The notes under the pieces: model-generated | Database searches by the model: none | Told to the model about the DNA's origin: nothing | Seen by the model: the letters and a program-made list of their open reading frames with translations, nothing else | Shown: piece after piece, positions 26,263 through 33,425 of the stretch | How positions within the stretch are numbered: the stretch's first letter is position 1 | How the letters are laid out: the number at the start of each line of letters is the position of its first letter | Made by a program: the position numbers and the translations under genes | NCBI GenBank assembly: GCA_030017995.1 | Contig: JASEGS010000013.1 | Coordinates: forward strand, 1 to 46,579 | Source of the DNA: Thermodesulfovibrionales bacterium | GTDB lineage: Bacteria > Nitrospirota > Thermodesulfovibrionia > Thermodesulfovibrionales > Dissulfurispiraceae | Length of the DNA: 46,579 nt | Reading direction: 5' to 3'

Positions 26263-26282
26263 GCACCAGTTTTATCTGGTGC
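26263..26282 (-). other. Inverted repeat at the 3' end of tRNA-Leu
   Basis: GCACCAG (26276-26282 read on the minus strand) pairs perfectly with CTGGTGC (26263-26269) around a 6-nt A/T loop. The 5' arm is the tRNA discriminator and CCA end itself, so the repeat could form a hairpin in the precursor. No U-run follows, so it is not a clear terminator. Confidence 0.55.
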
Positions 26283-26363
26283 CGGAGACGAGACTCGAAC
26301 TCGTACAGAGCAAGCTCCGAGGGATTTTAAGTCCCTTGCGTCTACCAATTCCGCCACTCCGGC
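26277..26363 (-). tRNA. tRNA-Leu (anticodon UAA)
   Basis: The minus strand folds as a class II tRNA. The acceptor GCCGGAG pairs with CTCCGGC, the anticodon stem AGGGA/TCCCT closes loop CTTAAAA, there is a long variable arm, and the T arm is ACGAG-TTCGAGT-CTCGT. Anticodon UAA reads UUA. The discriminator A and CCA are encoded (26277-26279 is CCA). A promoter lies immediately upstream. Confidence 0.96.
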
Positions 26364-26374
26364 AGGCTCTTAGT

Positions 26375-26404
26375 AAGATACTAAAAAGGGAAGGGAAAGT
26401 TCAA
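26375..26404 (-). promoter_or_regulatory. Promoter of tRNA-Leu
   Basis: Minus-strand -35 TTGAAC (26399-26404) and -10 TATCTT (26375-26380) are separated by 18 nt. The -10 is about 12 nt before the tRNA 5' end. It lies in the gap after the tupC stop. Confidence 0.6.
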
Positions 26405-26405
26405 C

Positions 26406-27059
26406 TTAACGCTCAACAATCCACCCTTTATCCAGCAAAAGAAGCCTGTCTGAGAGCCTCCCGGCCTGGACGCCGTCATGGGTGGTAATGATGATTATTG
26501 ATCTGCGCTCCTTTTTCATATTCAGGATTATATCCTCGATAATGCGCGTATTCTCCTCGTCAACCGATGCCGTGGGCTCATCGAGGAAAAGAATCTCTGG
26601 CTCTATAGCAAGCGCCCTCGCAATGCCGAGCCTCTGCGCCTCGCCGCTTGAAAGGGTAAGTGCATTCTGGCTCTTTTTATGCAGAAGACCGACAAAATTT
26701 AAAGCGCTGTCAATCCGCTCTTTTAGCTCTCTGCCTTTAATCCCTCTGATCTTCATTCCGTATGCGGCATTATTAAAAACTGTAGTATTAAATAGCCCAA
26801 CCTTAGGTAGGACGAGGGTTATCCTGCGCCTAAGGCCTATGTCTTTAATTAAAATATTATCTCCTGAAAGATAATTGACCTCACCGCTGTCTGGATTCTC
26901 AAGAAGGCTGCATATCCTCAGAAAAGTGGACTTGCCTGTGCCGTTCTGTCCCATAAGCACATAAACTCCTGCCTTGTCAAAAGAGAGCGAACAATCTTTG
27001 AGAACAGCCTTCCCCGAATAACTCTTAGAGATACTTAATACATCCAGTCTTAATCCCAT
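26406..27059 (-). CDS. tupC: Tungstate ABC transporter ATP-binding protein TupC
   Basis: This is the ATPase of an anion importer. The 217-aa product has Walker A GQNGTGKST, signature LSSGEAQRLGIARAL, Walker B EILFLDEPTAS and the His switch in IITTHD. It overlaps the permease by ten bases. The short length, without a C-terminal molybdate-sensing TOBE domain, fits TupC rather than ModC. The cognate binding protein tupA lies ~5 kb upstream, separated by an inserted gene cluster. Confidence 0.86.
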   Translation of the reverse strand: MGLRLDVLSISKSYSGKAVLKDCSLSFDKAGVYVLMGQNGTGKSTFLRICSLLENPDSGEVNYLSGDNILIKDIGLRRRITLVLPKVGLFNTTVFNNAAYGMKIRGIKGRELKERIDSALNFVGLLHKKSQNALTLSSGEAQRLGIARALAIEPEILFLDEPTASVDEENTRIIEDIILNMKKERRSIIIITTHDGVQAGRLSDRLLLLDKGWIVER

Positions 27060-27757
27060 AAACCCGCCTGAACCACTTCTCTTTTCTGAAACAAATGTAA
27101 AAACATATTTATGCAGAGAGAAACCGTCAGAAGTATTATGCCGAGTGCAATGGCAAGCTCGAAATTTCCCTTGTCCGTCTCAAGCGCAATTGTGGTAGTC
27201 ATCACCCTCGTATATCCCGCAATGTTTCCTCCAACAATGAGAATCGCCCCTACCTCGGCCATTACCCTGCCCAAAGCAGCGATGATGCCTGACATTATCC
27301 CGTATCTGGACTCTTTGATAACTGCAACAGAAATCTGAAACGGAGTCGCTCCGAGAGTTTGAGAGGCAAGTCTGATATTGCGGTCAACGCTGATAATTGC
27401 GGAATGGCAGAGCGATACCACAATTGGCAGAGCAAGTATGGTCTGGGCAATGATCATCGCTGAAGGAGTATAGAGCAGGCCCATAAAACCCAAAGACCCG
27501 CTCCTTGAGAGCATCATATAAACAAAGAGCCCAACAACGACGGGTGGCAATCCCATAAAGGTATTCATAAGGCTGACAAAGATGCCCTTTGCGGGTATTT
27601 TTTTTAAACCAAGTATCGCAGCCAGCGGCAAACCTATGGCAGACGCTATCAAAAGCGCCGCGCCCGAGACCTTGAAGGATAGAAAAATTATCCCCAAAAG
27701 TTCAGGGTCAAGGCTGAATATAAGCGAAAATGCTTTTTTAAAGGCTTCGATCAACAT
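27050..27757 (-). CDS. tupB: Tungstate ABC transporter permease TupB
   Basis: This permease of the TupABC/WtpB class has 235 aa and about five transmembrane helices. The EAA loop is seen in ASQTLGATPFQISVAVIKESR, the coupling site to TupC, and MGLPPVVVGLFVYMMLSRSG and GRVMAEVGAILIVGGNI are typical of TupB. ATG 27757 lies 24 nt after the HEPN gene stop. The sequence just before this ATG (GAAGTAG) closely resembles the end of tupA (GAAGTAA), suggesting the two genes once adjoined. Confidence 0.9.
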   Translation of the reverse strand: MLIEAFKKAFSLIFSLDPELLGIIFLSFKVSGAALLIASAIGLPLAAILGLKKIPAKGIFVSLMNTFMGLPPVVVGLFVYMMLSRSGSLGFMGLLYTPSAMIIAQTILALPIVVSLCHSAIISVDRNIRLASQTLGATPFQISVAVIKESRYGIMSGIIAALGRVMAEVGAILIVGGNIAGYTRVMTTTIALETDKGNFELAIALGIILLTVSLCINMFLHLFQKREVVQAGLWD

Positions 27758-27781
27758 CTACTTCAGGATAGGAAGTTATTT

Positions 27782-28129
27782 TCATGACATTTCTTCAAGC
27801 ATTCTCTTTACTATTTCGTCCAAAGGTGACAAGTCCTCTTCTATTGTCTGCCAGACTATATCAAGATCTACACCGAAGTATTCGTGTATAAGGCGGTTTC
27901 TCATTGCAACGGTTTCCTGCCATGGGATTTCAGGATACATTTCTCTGATGTTATCAGGGAGTTTGCTTACCGCCTCGCCGATGACTTCGAGGCTTCGGAC
28001 AACCGCTTTAATGGTCTTCTTATCATTGAAAAAGCCTTCTCTATTTATCCCCGCGGTAAACTCTCGTATATCGGCAATGGATTCAAGAATATCATTCAGG
28101 TAGTCCAACAGCACCCTTTCTTCAGACAT
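27782..28129 (-). CDS. HEPN-domain RNase-type toxin (DUF86)
   Basis: This is a DUF86/HepT-like HEPN protein, the toxin half of a nucleotidyltransferase-HEPN toxin-antitoxin pair. The catalytic R-x4-H motif is intact in MRNRLIHEYFGVD, with the downstream Tyr that is the AMPylation target in characterised HepT. I chose ATG 28129, which has AGAGGTC five bases upstream and overlaps the antitoxin stop by eight bases; the longer frame to 28159 is less likely. The length (~115 aa) is typical. A defence role is likely but untested here. Confidence 0.88.
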   Translation of the reverse strand: MSEERVLLDYLNDILESIADIREFTAGINREGFFNDKKTIKAVVRSLEVIGEAVSKLPDNIREMYPEIPWQETVAMRNRLIHEYFGVDLDIVWQTIEEDLSPLDEIVKRMLEEMS

Positions 28130-28415
28130 ATATGACCTCTTGTAAGATTCTCTTGCCAATATGAGGTTTAAGCGCTTTTTTAGTAACTATCTCTACCGGT
28201 ACGCCGAGAAGTTGGGAAAGGGTGTTTTCAAGCCTGAAGAACCTTATAAATCCAATCGGTTTCTCCAGTTCAACGAGAATATCTATGTCGCTTTTTTCAT
28301 TCTGTTCGCCCCTGACATATGAGCCGAATATGCCTATCTCTTTCAAGCCATATTGTTCTTTAAGCTCGTCTTTGTGTTTCCGGAGCATTTCTTTGATTTC
28401 TTCAAAATTCTTCAT
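28122..28415 (-). CDS. MNT-type nucleotidyltransferase antitoxin
   Basis: This is a minimal nucleotidyltransferase that in characterised pairs poly-AMPylates and silences the HEPN toxin. The 97-aa protein has the signature GSYVRGEQNEKSDIDILVE, with the Gly-Ser and the two metal-binding Asp of D-x-D. It precedes and overlaps the HEPN gene, the standard order. A promoter-like -10 (28434-28439) upstream suggests that the pair is transcribed on its own. Confidence 0.88.
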   Translation of the reverse strand: MKNFEEIKEMLRKHKDELKEQYGLKEIGIFGSYVRGEQNEKSDIDILVELEKPIGFIRFFRLENTLSQLLGVPVEIVTKKALKPHIGKRILQEVIYV

Positions 28416-28433
28416 CGTCGTCTCTATGTTGAA

Positions 28434-28464
28434 ATTATACTTGTTTTTATATGGTTAAACTCAA
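28434..28464 (-). promoter_or_regulatory. Probable promoter of the MNT/HEPN pair
   Basis: Minus-strand -10 TATAAT (28434-28439) is preceded after 19 nt by TTGAGT (28459-28464). It is about 19 nt upstream of the nucleotidyltransferase start. The spacing is slightly long. Confidence 0.45.
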
Positions 28465-28542
28465 CCTTTATCTACACTGTCCCAAACAACAGGTCAGTCA
28501 AAATTTTTTAAGTCGGCTTTGACATTACGATGATAGGCGTCT

Positions 28543-28740
28543 TTATAAGACATCCTGGAAGATTTCCTCTCTTGTCATCGGCTTAACTTTTTTGGTTTTT
28601 ATATCCTTTACTCTTTTAGCAATCTCTTTGCCTTTGTCTGATAACAAAAGAAGCAGCGTTTCTTTGTCAGCCTTATCGAGCTTTTTAATAGAACTCGCAA
28701 TGTCTTCAACCTTTAATTCAACCATTACTCCGACTCCCAT
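28543..28740 (-). CDS. Small hypothetical protein, antitoxin-like
   Basis: This 65-aa charged protein is predicted to be helical: a first half with VEDIASSIKKLDKADKETLL and a Lys-rich second half ending TREEIFQDVL. AGGAGG six bases before the ATG supports translation. It lies between hsdS and the MNT/HEPN pair. Its size and composition resemble small antitoxins of RelB/ParD type, but no toxin partner is seen next to it, so the function is unknown. Confidence 0.6.
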   Translation of the reverse strand: MGVGVMVELKVEDIASSIKKLDKADKETLLLLLSDKGKEIAKRVKDIKTKKVKPMTREEIFQDVL

Positions 28741-28824
28741 GTCTTTCCTCCTTTGCTTAAATTTGTAGCGACTTTCTCTCAGTTATTTTAACCCCTCTCC
28801 CCGCACCTCTGCAATCTTTGTCTT

Positions 28825-30147
28825 TCAATCTCCTAAAAGGCTTCTTTCAAATCTCTCCTTTGCCGCTGACCATTCAGCCTCTGCCTCTGCTCTCAATTGC
28901 CGAGCATTATCCCTGCGGCGGCGGATTTCAGCGGCTATGGCGCGCTGGAGGTCAAGGGAAGGGATGGGGATTCGCAAATCTCTGAACGACTCTGGAGACA
29001 AACGGCGACAGCCAGATGAGCCTGTTGTTTTGCCCTGAACCTGATTAAAGACAAAGGCGCAAAAAAACATAGCGTAAAGATAGTAAGGATCAACCACATC
29101 GGGATTAGGCGTAACAACATAAAACTCGGTTGAGGTATAAGCATACTCGTAGTCTTTCAAATCTTCTACCAAAACATATTTCTTATTAAAGATACTCGGC
29201 TCTATGCGGGCAAAAAGAATATCTCCGGGTTTCACAACACTGCGCCCTTTAACTTCTAAATATGAGCGCATTACTACCTCCTTGATCTCGGTCTGGCTGC
29301 ATTCCGGTAAGCCTATATAAGGGACGGGATATTCTTCGCTTTTAGGCTTATCAGCCACATGCGTGTCTATAAACGCAAGCTCTGACAGAGAATTTAACGG
29401 AATATTCGGTGCATGACCGGTTGCAAATAAAGGCTGGTATGCGGGTGCATCTATCCTTTTGCCTTGCAACTGCCTCAACCTTACAGCAAAAACCTTTCTC
29501 GTCTCCGCTGGCGGCGGGGTTAGCCCAAGCGTTTCAAGCAGGTATGTATCTATGCCCCTTAAAAGTTCCTCCGTATGCTGGAGTTTTCGGCGACGGGATT
29601 CACTGGCAGCCTGCATATCAGAAACGAGTTCTTGTTGGATTGAATATGGAGGAACAGCTACAAGCAACTTTTTTGCATTATGCGTACCTAGAAATGGGAC
29701 ACCTCCACCTCCAATTAATCTAAGGATTTGCGATGTCCCCCATCGTGATTGAAACCATTGTTGTATATACTCTGGGATTACTATATTGGTATTAAGCCTG
29801 ATAACTCCTACATTTCCATCTATAGTATATTTGTTTGGTTCTCCATTAAAAACTGAAAACTTTATTAACCGAACAGCCTCTCCTATAAACGGAGTTATAA
29901 TATCTCCTACTTTCAAAAGTTTTTGTTCTGGAACGTTGCAAGTATGTTCTATATTTAGAAAATCAATACTATCATCCCCAAGAATATTTTTTACTTTAAG
30001 TGCAATAGGATCGGATGGTAAGCCTGTTCTTATAGTTACGCCTTGAAATATATCATTAGAAAGTGAATGTAGCGATTTAGTTCCATAGCTAAGACCGCTA
30101 AAATCTACAGTGTTTATATAAAAATTCACATCTAATCTTTCTTTCAC
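28825..30147 (-). CDS. hsdS: Type I restriction-modification specificity subunit HsdS
   Basis: HsdS selects the bipartite DNA target for a type I methyltransferase. The ~440-aa product has two target-recognition domains separated by helical spacers (around QQELVSDMQAASESRRRKLQ and the C-terminal LQRAIAAEIRRRRDNARQLR). The pattern of IPSLDLQRAIAAEI is typical of the spacer. It starts with GTG 51 nt after the hsdM stop; the gap holds a GC-rich hairpin. The first recognition domain is richer in A/T than the second, consistent with domain exchange. Confidence 0.88.
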   Translation of the reverse strand: MKERLDVNFYINTVDFSGLSYGTKSLHSLSNDIFQGVTIRTGLPSDPIALKVKNILGDDSIDFLNIEHTCNVPEQKLLKVGDIITPFIGEAVRLIKFSVFNGEPNKYTIDGNVGVIRLNTNIVIPEYIQQWFQSRWGTSQILRLIGGGGVPFLGTHNAKKLLVAVPPYSIQQELVSDMQAASESRRRKLQHTEELLRGIDTYLLETLGLTPPPAETRKVFAVRLRQLQGKRIDAPAYQPLFATGHAPNIPLNSLSELAFIDTHVADKPKSEEYPVPYIGLPECSQTEIKEVVMRSYLEVKGRSVVKPGDILFARIEPSIFNKKYVLVEDLKDYEYAYTSTEFYVVTPNPDVVDPYYLYAMFFCAFVFNQVQGKTTGSSGCRRLSPESFRDLRIPIPSLDLQRAIAAEIRRRRDNARQLRAEAEAEWSAAKERFERSLLGD

Positions 30148-30150
30148 CTC

Positions 30151-30197
30151 GCCCCGCTTGATTGCGAAACACTGCGGCTGCTCGCCGTCAGCGGGGC
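30151..30197 (-). other. Inverted repeat between hsdM and hsdS
   Basis: GCCCCGCT (30151-30158) and AGCGGGGC (30190-30197) are perfect arms, extendable by TGA/TCA with one bulged base. They fill the intergenic space and include the region just before the hsdS start. The repeat could modulate hsdS expression or stop transcription; no U-run follows. Confidence 0.5.
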
Positions 30198-31859
30198 TTA
30201 GACGAAAAAATTTGTCGGGTCTTTAAGATATTCCTTATATTTGCCGACTATGCCTGTATCTCGAAGCGTCAAAAAGTGGCGGCACATCCACCGAGGCGAA
30301 TCTTCCGTGCCGACATTTTCATGGATAACCCTTGCATCATATAAATCGCATCGCTGAATTTCCGTTTTAGCCCTATCCACAACCTGCGAATCAATAACCT
30401 TCATGGTCTTGCGTCCTGTTGCGTCATAGCCGATGTTTTCAGCCACAGCCATAAATATCGGTTCGTCCTTCGTAGCCTTTTCATCGTCCGCCCGCTTGCG
30501 TAAAAAGACGATGCTTGCCTTCACGCCAGCGCCGAAATGCGCAAAGGCAAACTGTGGCAGGCTTATAACTGCAAGTATCTGGAACTTGTTTAAAAGCCAG
30601 TCTCTCACTCCCTGAAGGGATGAGTTTGTCAAAATGCCATCCGGCAGAACAATGGCTGCCCTGCCTGTGCCGGGCTTGAGAAAGCGCCATACCCGCTCGC
30701 AGAAAAGTATCTCGGTCTTAACGGAGGTTTTCTTTTTAACCATTTTCTTGCCCATTGATGGGTCAACCTTTGCGGATGACTTAACAGCATTTGAAATCTC
30801 ACTCATTTCATAGCTTGAGAGGTAAGGTTTTTCTTCCTGCTTGACCATTGCGCCAAAAGGCGGATTTGTGAGGATAATGTCAAAGCGGTTTTCTGCAAAA
30901 CCCTTATTTTGAGCGGTAAGCCGTTTGATAGGTTCAAGCGCATCCAATCCCATGACATTGGTATGCCCGTCGTCGTGGATAATCATGTTCATCTTAGCAA
31001 CGCGGGCAATTTCTTCATTTATCTCTAAACCGAAAAGGCGATTCTTAGCAAAGTCATGCCAGTGTTTATAATGCTCGGTAGTTCCGTCGTCGTAATAGTC
31101 GTCAGCCTCTTTTCTTACGGCGTCAAGGGCATGAAGAAGAAAGCCTCCAGATCCGCAGGCAGGATCAAGCACTAAATCCTCATTTGTGGGTCTCAGCATG
31201 TGGACGGAAAACTCTATGATTTCGCGCGGCGTAAAATATTGCCCGAAGTCGCCCTTGAAAAAGCCGTCCATGAATTGCTCAAAGGCAAGTCCTTTGGTGT
31301 CAAGGTCAGTCTTGCTCAGGTTTATGCTTTCAAGATGCGATACTACCGTGCGGAGCGTGGCGTCATCCACCTTTATGGTATCGGTAAAAACTTCTGGGTC
31401 TTTTTCACGCTGTATGGCATAAAGCGCCTTTATTCGTTCTGAAAGGCGGCGGCTTGTCTCATGTGTCTTTATCTGAAATTCATAGGGCTCGCCCTTTTTG
31501 CGCTTTACCTGCTCGTCGCCGATCTTTACAAAAATAATCTTGCACAACTCCCCGAATGCGGCAGGTGGTGAAAGGCGTCCGCCGCCCCAGAGGGTTTGAT
31601 GGCATTTCTGGATTGCCCTGATGAGCGCCTCTTTGCTTACAGGCTGAATGTCAAGGCCTCCGCCTTTGTAGAACTTGTATTCCTCCGGCTTGCCATAGCG
31701 GATAGGCAAGTCTGCAATGATGTTTTTCTCACGCTCAAGCGTGCCGTATTTTCCGGTAAAGTCAAATGCCCTGCGCGTTGCGCCGGCAACCACCATTACA
31801 AAATCGGCGCGGAACTTCGCCCATGTGCCATTGCCGCAAACCTGCCCCGACATTTTCAT
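30198..31859 (-). CDS. hsdM: Type I restriction-modification DNA methyltransferase HsdM
   Basis: This adenine-N6 methyltransferase has the SAM-binding motif DPACGSGGFLLHALD, catalytic NPPFG, and the helical HsdM region (FGQYFTPREIIEFSVHML). Its first ~80 residues look like the tail of an N-terminal domain (RADFVMVVAGATRRAFDF, then IADLPIRYGKPEEYKFYKGG) that is shortened. A different frame starting at ATG 31893, seven bases after the DUF2283 stop, gives MEIYEKVRKYLYENVGAG, which looks like the natural start; a frameshift or small deletion may separate the two. The methyltransferase core is intact. No hsdR is in the window. Confidence 0.85.
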   Translation of the reverse strand: MKMSGQVCGNGTWAKFRADFVMVVAGATRRAFDFTGKYGTLEREKNIIADLPIRYGKPEEYKFYKGGGLDIQPVSKEALIRAIQKCHQTLWGGGRLSPPAAFGELCKIIFVKIGDEQVKRKKGEPYEFQIKTHETSRRLSERIKALYAIQREKDPEVFTDTIKVDDATLRTVVSHLESINLSKTDLDTKGLAFEQFMDGFFKGDFGQYFTPREIIEFSVHMLRPTNEDLVLDPACGSGGFLLHALDAVRKEADDYYDDGTTEHYKHWHDFAKNRLFGLEINEEIARVAKMNMIIHDDGHTNVMGLDALEPIKRLTAQNKGFAENRFDIILTNPPFGAMVKQEEKPYLSSYEMSEISNAVKSSAKVDPSMGKKMVKKKTSVKTEILFCERVWRFLKPGTGRAAIVLPDGILTNSSLQGVRDWLLNKFQILAVISLPQFAFAHFGAGVKASIVFLRKRADDEKATKDEPIFMAVAENIGYDATGRKTMKVIDSQVVDRAKTEIQRCDLYDARVIHENVGTEDSPRWMCRHFLTLRDTGIVGKYKEYLKDPTNFFV

Positions 31860-31899
31860 AGAGATACTTTCTTACTTTTTCATATATTTCCATATTTAT

Positions 31900-32115
31900 T
31901 TACGCGATAGTAACCTCTAAAGGAATTGAGTGGACATCTTCCGGCTTCTCTTTTTTTAAATAATTTATCTTCTCAAAGCCGATTATCTCTCCGCTCTCAT
32001 CTTTTTTGATAATAACGCCGTTGCCCAGTTCCTCGTTGATGCAAGGCCTTGGTTTTTCAAACCACACATCGAGGGTGTTGCCGATTTTATCGTATGTTAT
32101 CGTTATTTTTTCCAT
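31900..32115 (-). CDS. DUF2283 protein
   Basis: The 71-aa protein has the DUF2283 pattern: ITYDKIGNTLDVWFEKP near the start, then NGVIIKKDESGEIIGFEKIN. The family is small and beta-rich and commonly sits beside DUF4258-like or other putative toxins, so an antitoxin role is suspected but unproven. A good AAGGAG lies eight bases before the ATG. It overlaps the upstream 102-aa gene by 13 bases. Confidence 0.82.
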   Translation of the reverse strand: MEKITITYDKIGNTLDVWFEKPRPCINEELGNGVIIKKDESGEIIGFEKINYLKKEKPEDVHSIPLEVTIA

Positions 32116-32411
32116 ATCGATTCTCCTTCCTTTATCTTGTCTGTTATATATGCTGTTATTATAAACCCGCCGCCGTTTAAATGTCTTACAACGACACAGA
32201 TATAGTATCTCATATAAGATGAATGGTATAAATAAACATCGGAGTCTTCAGAGCTTTTTCTAATCTCGATAGGCTCTGAAAGACATTTTTGCACCTCAAT
32301 TTCCTTCCCTTCAATTTCAGGATGTTTCAGTTTTGTTATGAGTTCCCAATGACTGAGAGTAGTTCTTATTATTTTACCGAAGCTGGATTTAACCTCAAAA
32401 TAAATGTCCAT
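32103..32411 (-). CDS. Small hypothetical protein paired with DUF2283 (toxin-like)
   Basis: The 102-aa protein is of a kind often found before DUF2283 genes. Features include a SHWELITKLKHPEIEG segment, RKSSEDSDVYLYH, and a C-terminal YYICVVVRHLNGGGFIITAY core with Arg/His residues that resemble the compact RNase-like fold of DUF4258/RelE-type toxins. The overlap with DUF2283 suggests a two-gene toxin-antitoxin unit. The catalytic assignment is an inference. It starts 35 nt after tupA and marks one edge of the inserted cluster. Confidence 0.65.
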   Translation of the reverse strand: MDIYFEVKSSFGKIIRTTLSHWELITKLKHPEIEGKEIEVQKCLSEPIEIRKSSEDSDVYLYHSSYMRYYICVVVRHLNGGGFIITAYITDKIKEGESIWKK

Positions 32412-32445
32412 TTTCTTATATCTCCCCCTCCATCGTTATCCTCAT

Positions 32446-33264
32446 TTACTTCGCGTTCGGCACAAACAACGGATTGCCGTGCTTATCCTTGAACGCTCCG
32501 ATAACCTGCTGCCCTTCCTTTGATACAAGCCAGTTTATAAAATCCATAGCCTCTTTATATTTCACATGCTTATGCCTTTCTGGATTCACCGCCATAACTC
32601 CGTATTGGTTGAATAATATTGTATCGCCTTCGAGGACTATTATCATTTCGAGCTTGTCCTTATCCTTTGTCGCAAGCCATGTTCCCCTGTCGGTCAAGGT
32701 ATAAGCCCGCTTTTCATTCGCGATCCTCTGAGTCTTTTCCATTCCCTGTCCTACCTCAAGATACCACTTTTGCCCTTTAGGCTCGACGCCTGCCTTTTCC
32801 CATATTGAAAGCTCCTTTGTATGTGTGCCTGACTTATCGCCGCGCGATACAAATAATGCGTTGTTTTCAGCAATCTTCTTGAATGCTTCCAATGCCGACT
32901 TTATACCCTTTATCTTCAATGGATCATTCTGAGGGCCAATGACAACAAAGTCGTTATACATCACATCCCGTCTGTTCACGAAATATCCTTCCTCGACCGC
33001 CTTCAATTCCAGCTCCTTTGCATGGACAAATACAACATCAGCATCGCCCCTTTTTCCAATCTCAATAGCAGCGCCTGTGCCGACTGCAACAACATCAACT
33101 TTGATCCCTGTCCTTTTCTCAAATACAGGAAGGATATAATCGAAAAGCCCAGAATTCTGCGTGCTTGTAGTTGACGCGCAACGTATCCTCATTTCTGCTG
33201 ATCCTGCAGACGCAGCGCACATTAAAAAAACCAGCATCAGAACAAAAAACCGTCTCACCCGCAT
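32446..33264 (-). CDS. tupA: Tungstate ABC transporter substrate-binding protein TupA
   Basis: This is a periplasmic anion-binding protein of the TupA class, selective for tungstate. A Sec signal peptide is seen (residues 1-23, ending ASAGSAEM). The anion-binding motif ASTTSTQNSGLFDYILP, the GTGAAIEIGKRGDADVVFVH stretch and FVSRGDKSGTH are conserved in TupA. A tight extended -10 promoter and GGAGATAGT precede the ATG. In other genomes tupA is directly followed by tupB-tupC; here these are ~4.7 kb away beyond an inserted cluster, so cotranscription may be lost or reduced. Confidence 0.93.
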   Translation of the reverse strand: MRVRRFFVLMLVFLMCAASAGSAEMRIRCASTTSTQNSGLFDYILPVFEKRTGIKVDVVAVGTGAAIEIGKRGDADVVFVHAKELELKAVEEGYFVNRRDVMYNDFVVIGPQNDPLKIKGIKSALEAFKKIAENNALFVSRGDKSGTHTKELSIWEKAGVEPKGQKWYLEVGQGMEKTQRIANEKRAYTLTDRGTWLATKDKDKLEMIIVLEGDTILFNQYGVMAVNPERHKHVKYKEAMDFINWLVSKEGQQVIGAFKDKHGNPLFVPNAK

Positions 33265-33298
33265 ACTATCTCCTTATTTCTTACAATTTAGGTGACTT

Positions 33299-33307
33299 AT
33301 TATATCA
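33299..33307 (-). promoter_or_regulatory. Extended -10 promoter of tupA
   Basis: The minus strand reads TGATATAAT, a perfect extended -10, about 35 nt upstream of the tupA start. A TATGA-n6-TCATA inverted repeat lies farther upstream, around 33346-33363, in the divergent region with the 33426 gene, and might be an operator. Confidence 0.6.
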
Positions 33308-33425
33308 AAAAAGTCAGACCATTAAGGCAAACAATGGAAAGGGGATATTTATGATTTCCGTCATACCGGCCCATACATAAAGCTGTATATAATTAATCAA
33401 GAAACAAAAATTCAGGAGGTAATAT

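Noticed and set aside
26196-26357. N-terminal extension of GalU
   Set aside because: It is an antisense reading of tRNA-Leu; GalU homology starts at 26195.
26406-27757. Molybdate transporter (ModBC)
   Set aside because: The ATPase lacks the TOBE domain and the linked binding protein has the TupA motif, so tungstate is the better call.
28539-28551. Terminator after the 65-aa gene
   Set aside because: The 5-bp palindrome overlaps the stop codon and is not followed by a T-run.
30151-30197. Site for hsdS inversion (phase variation)
   Set aside because: The arms flank only 31 bases outside the gene, and no second hsdS copy or adjacent invertase is present.
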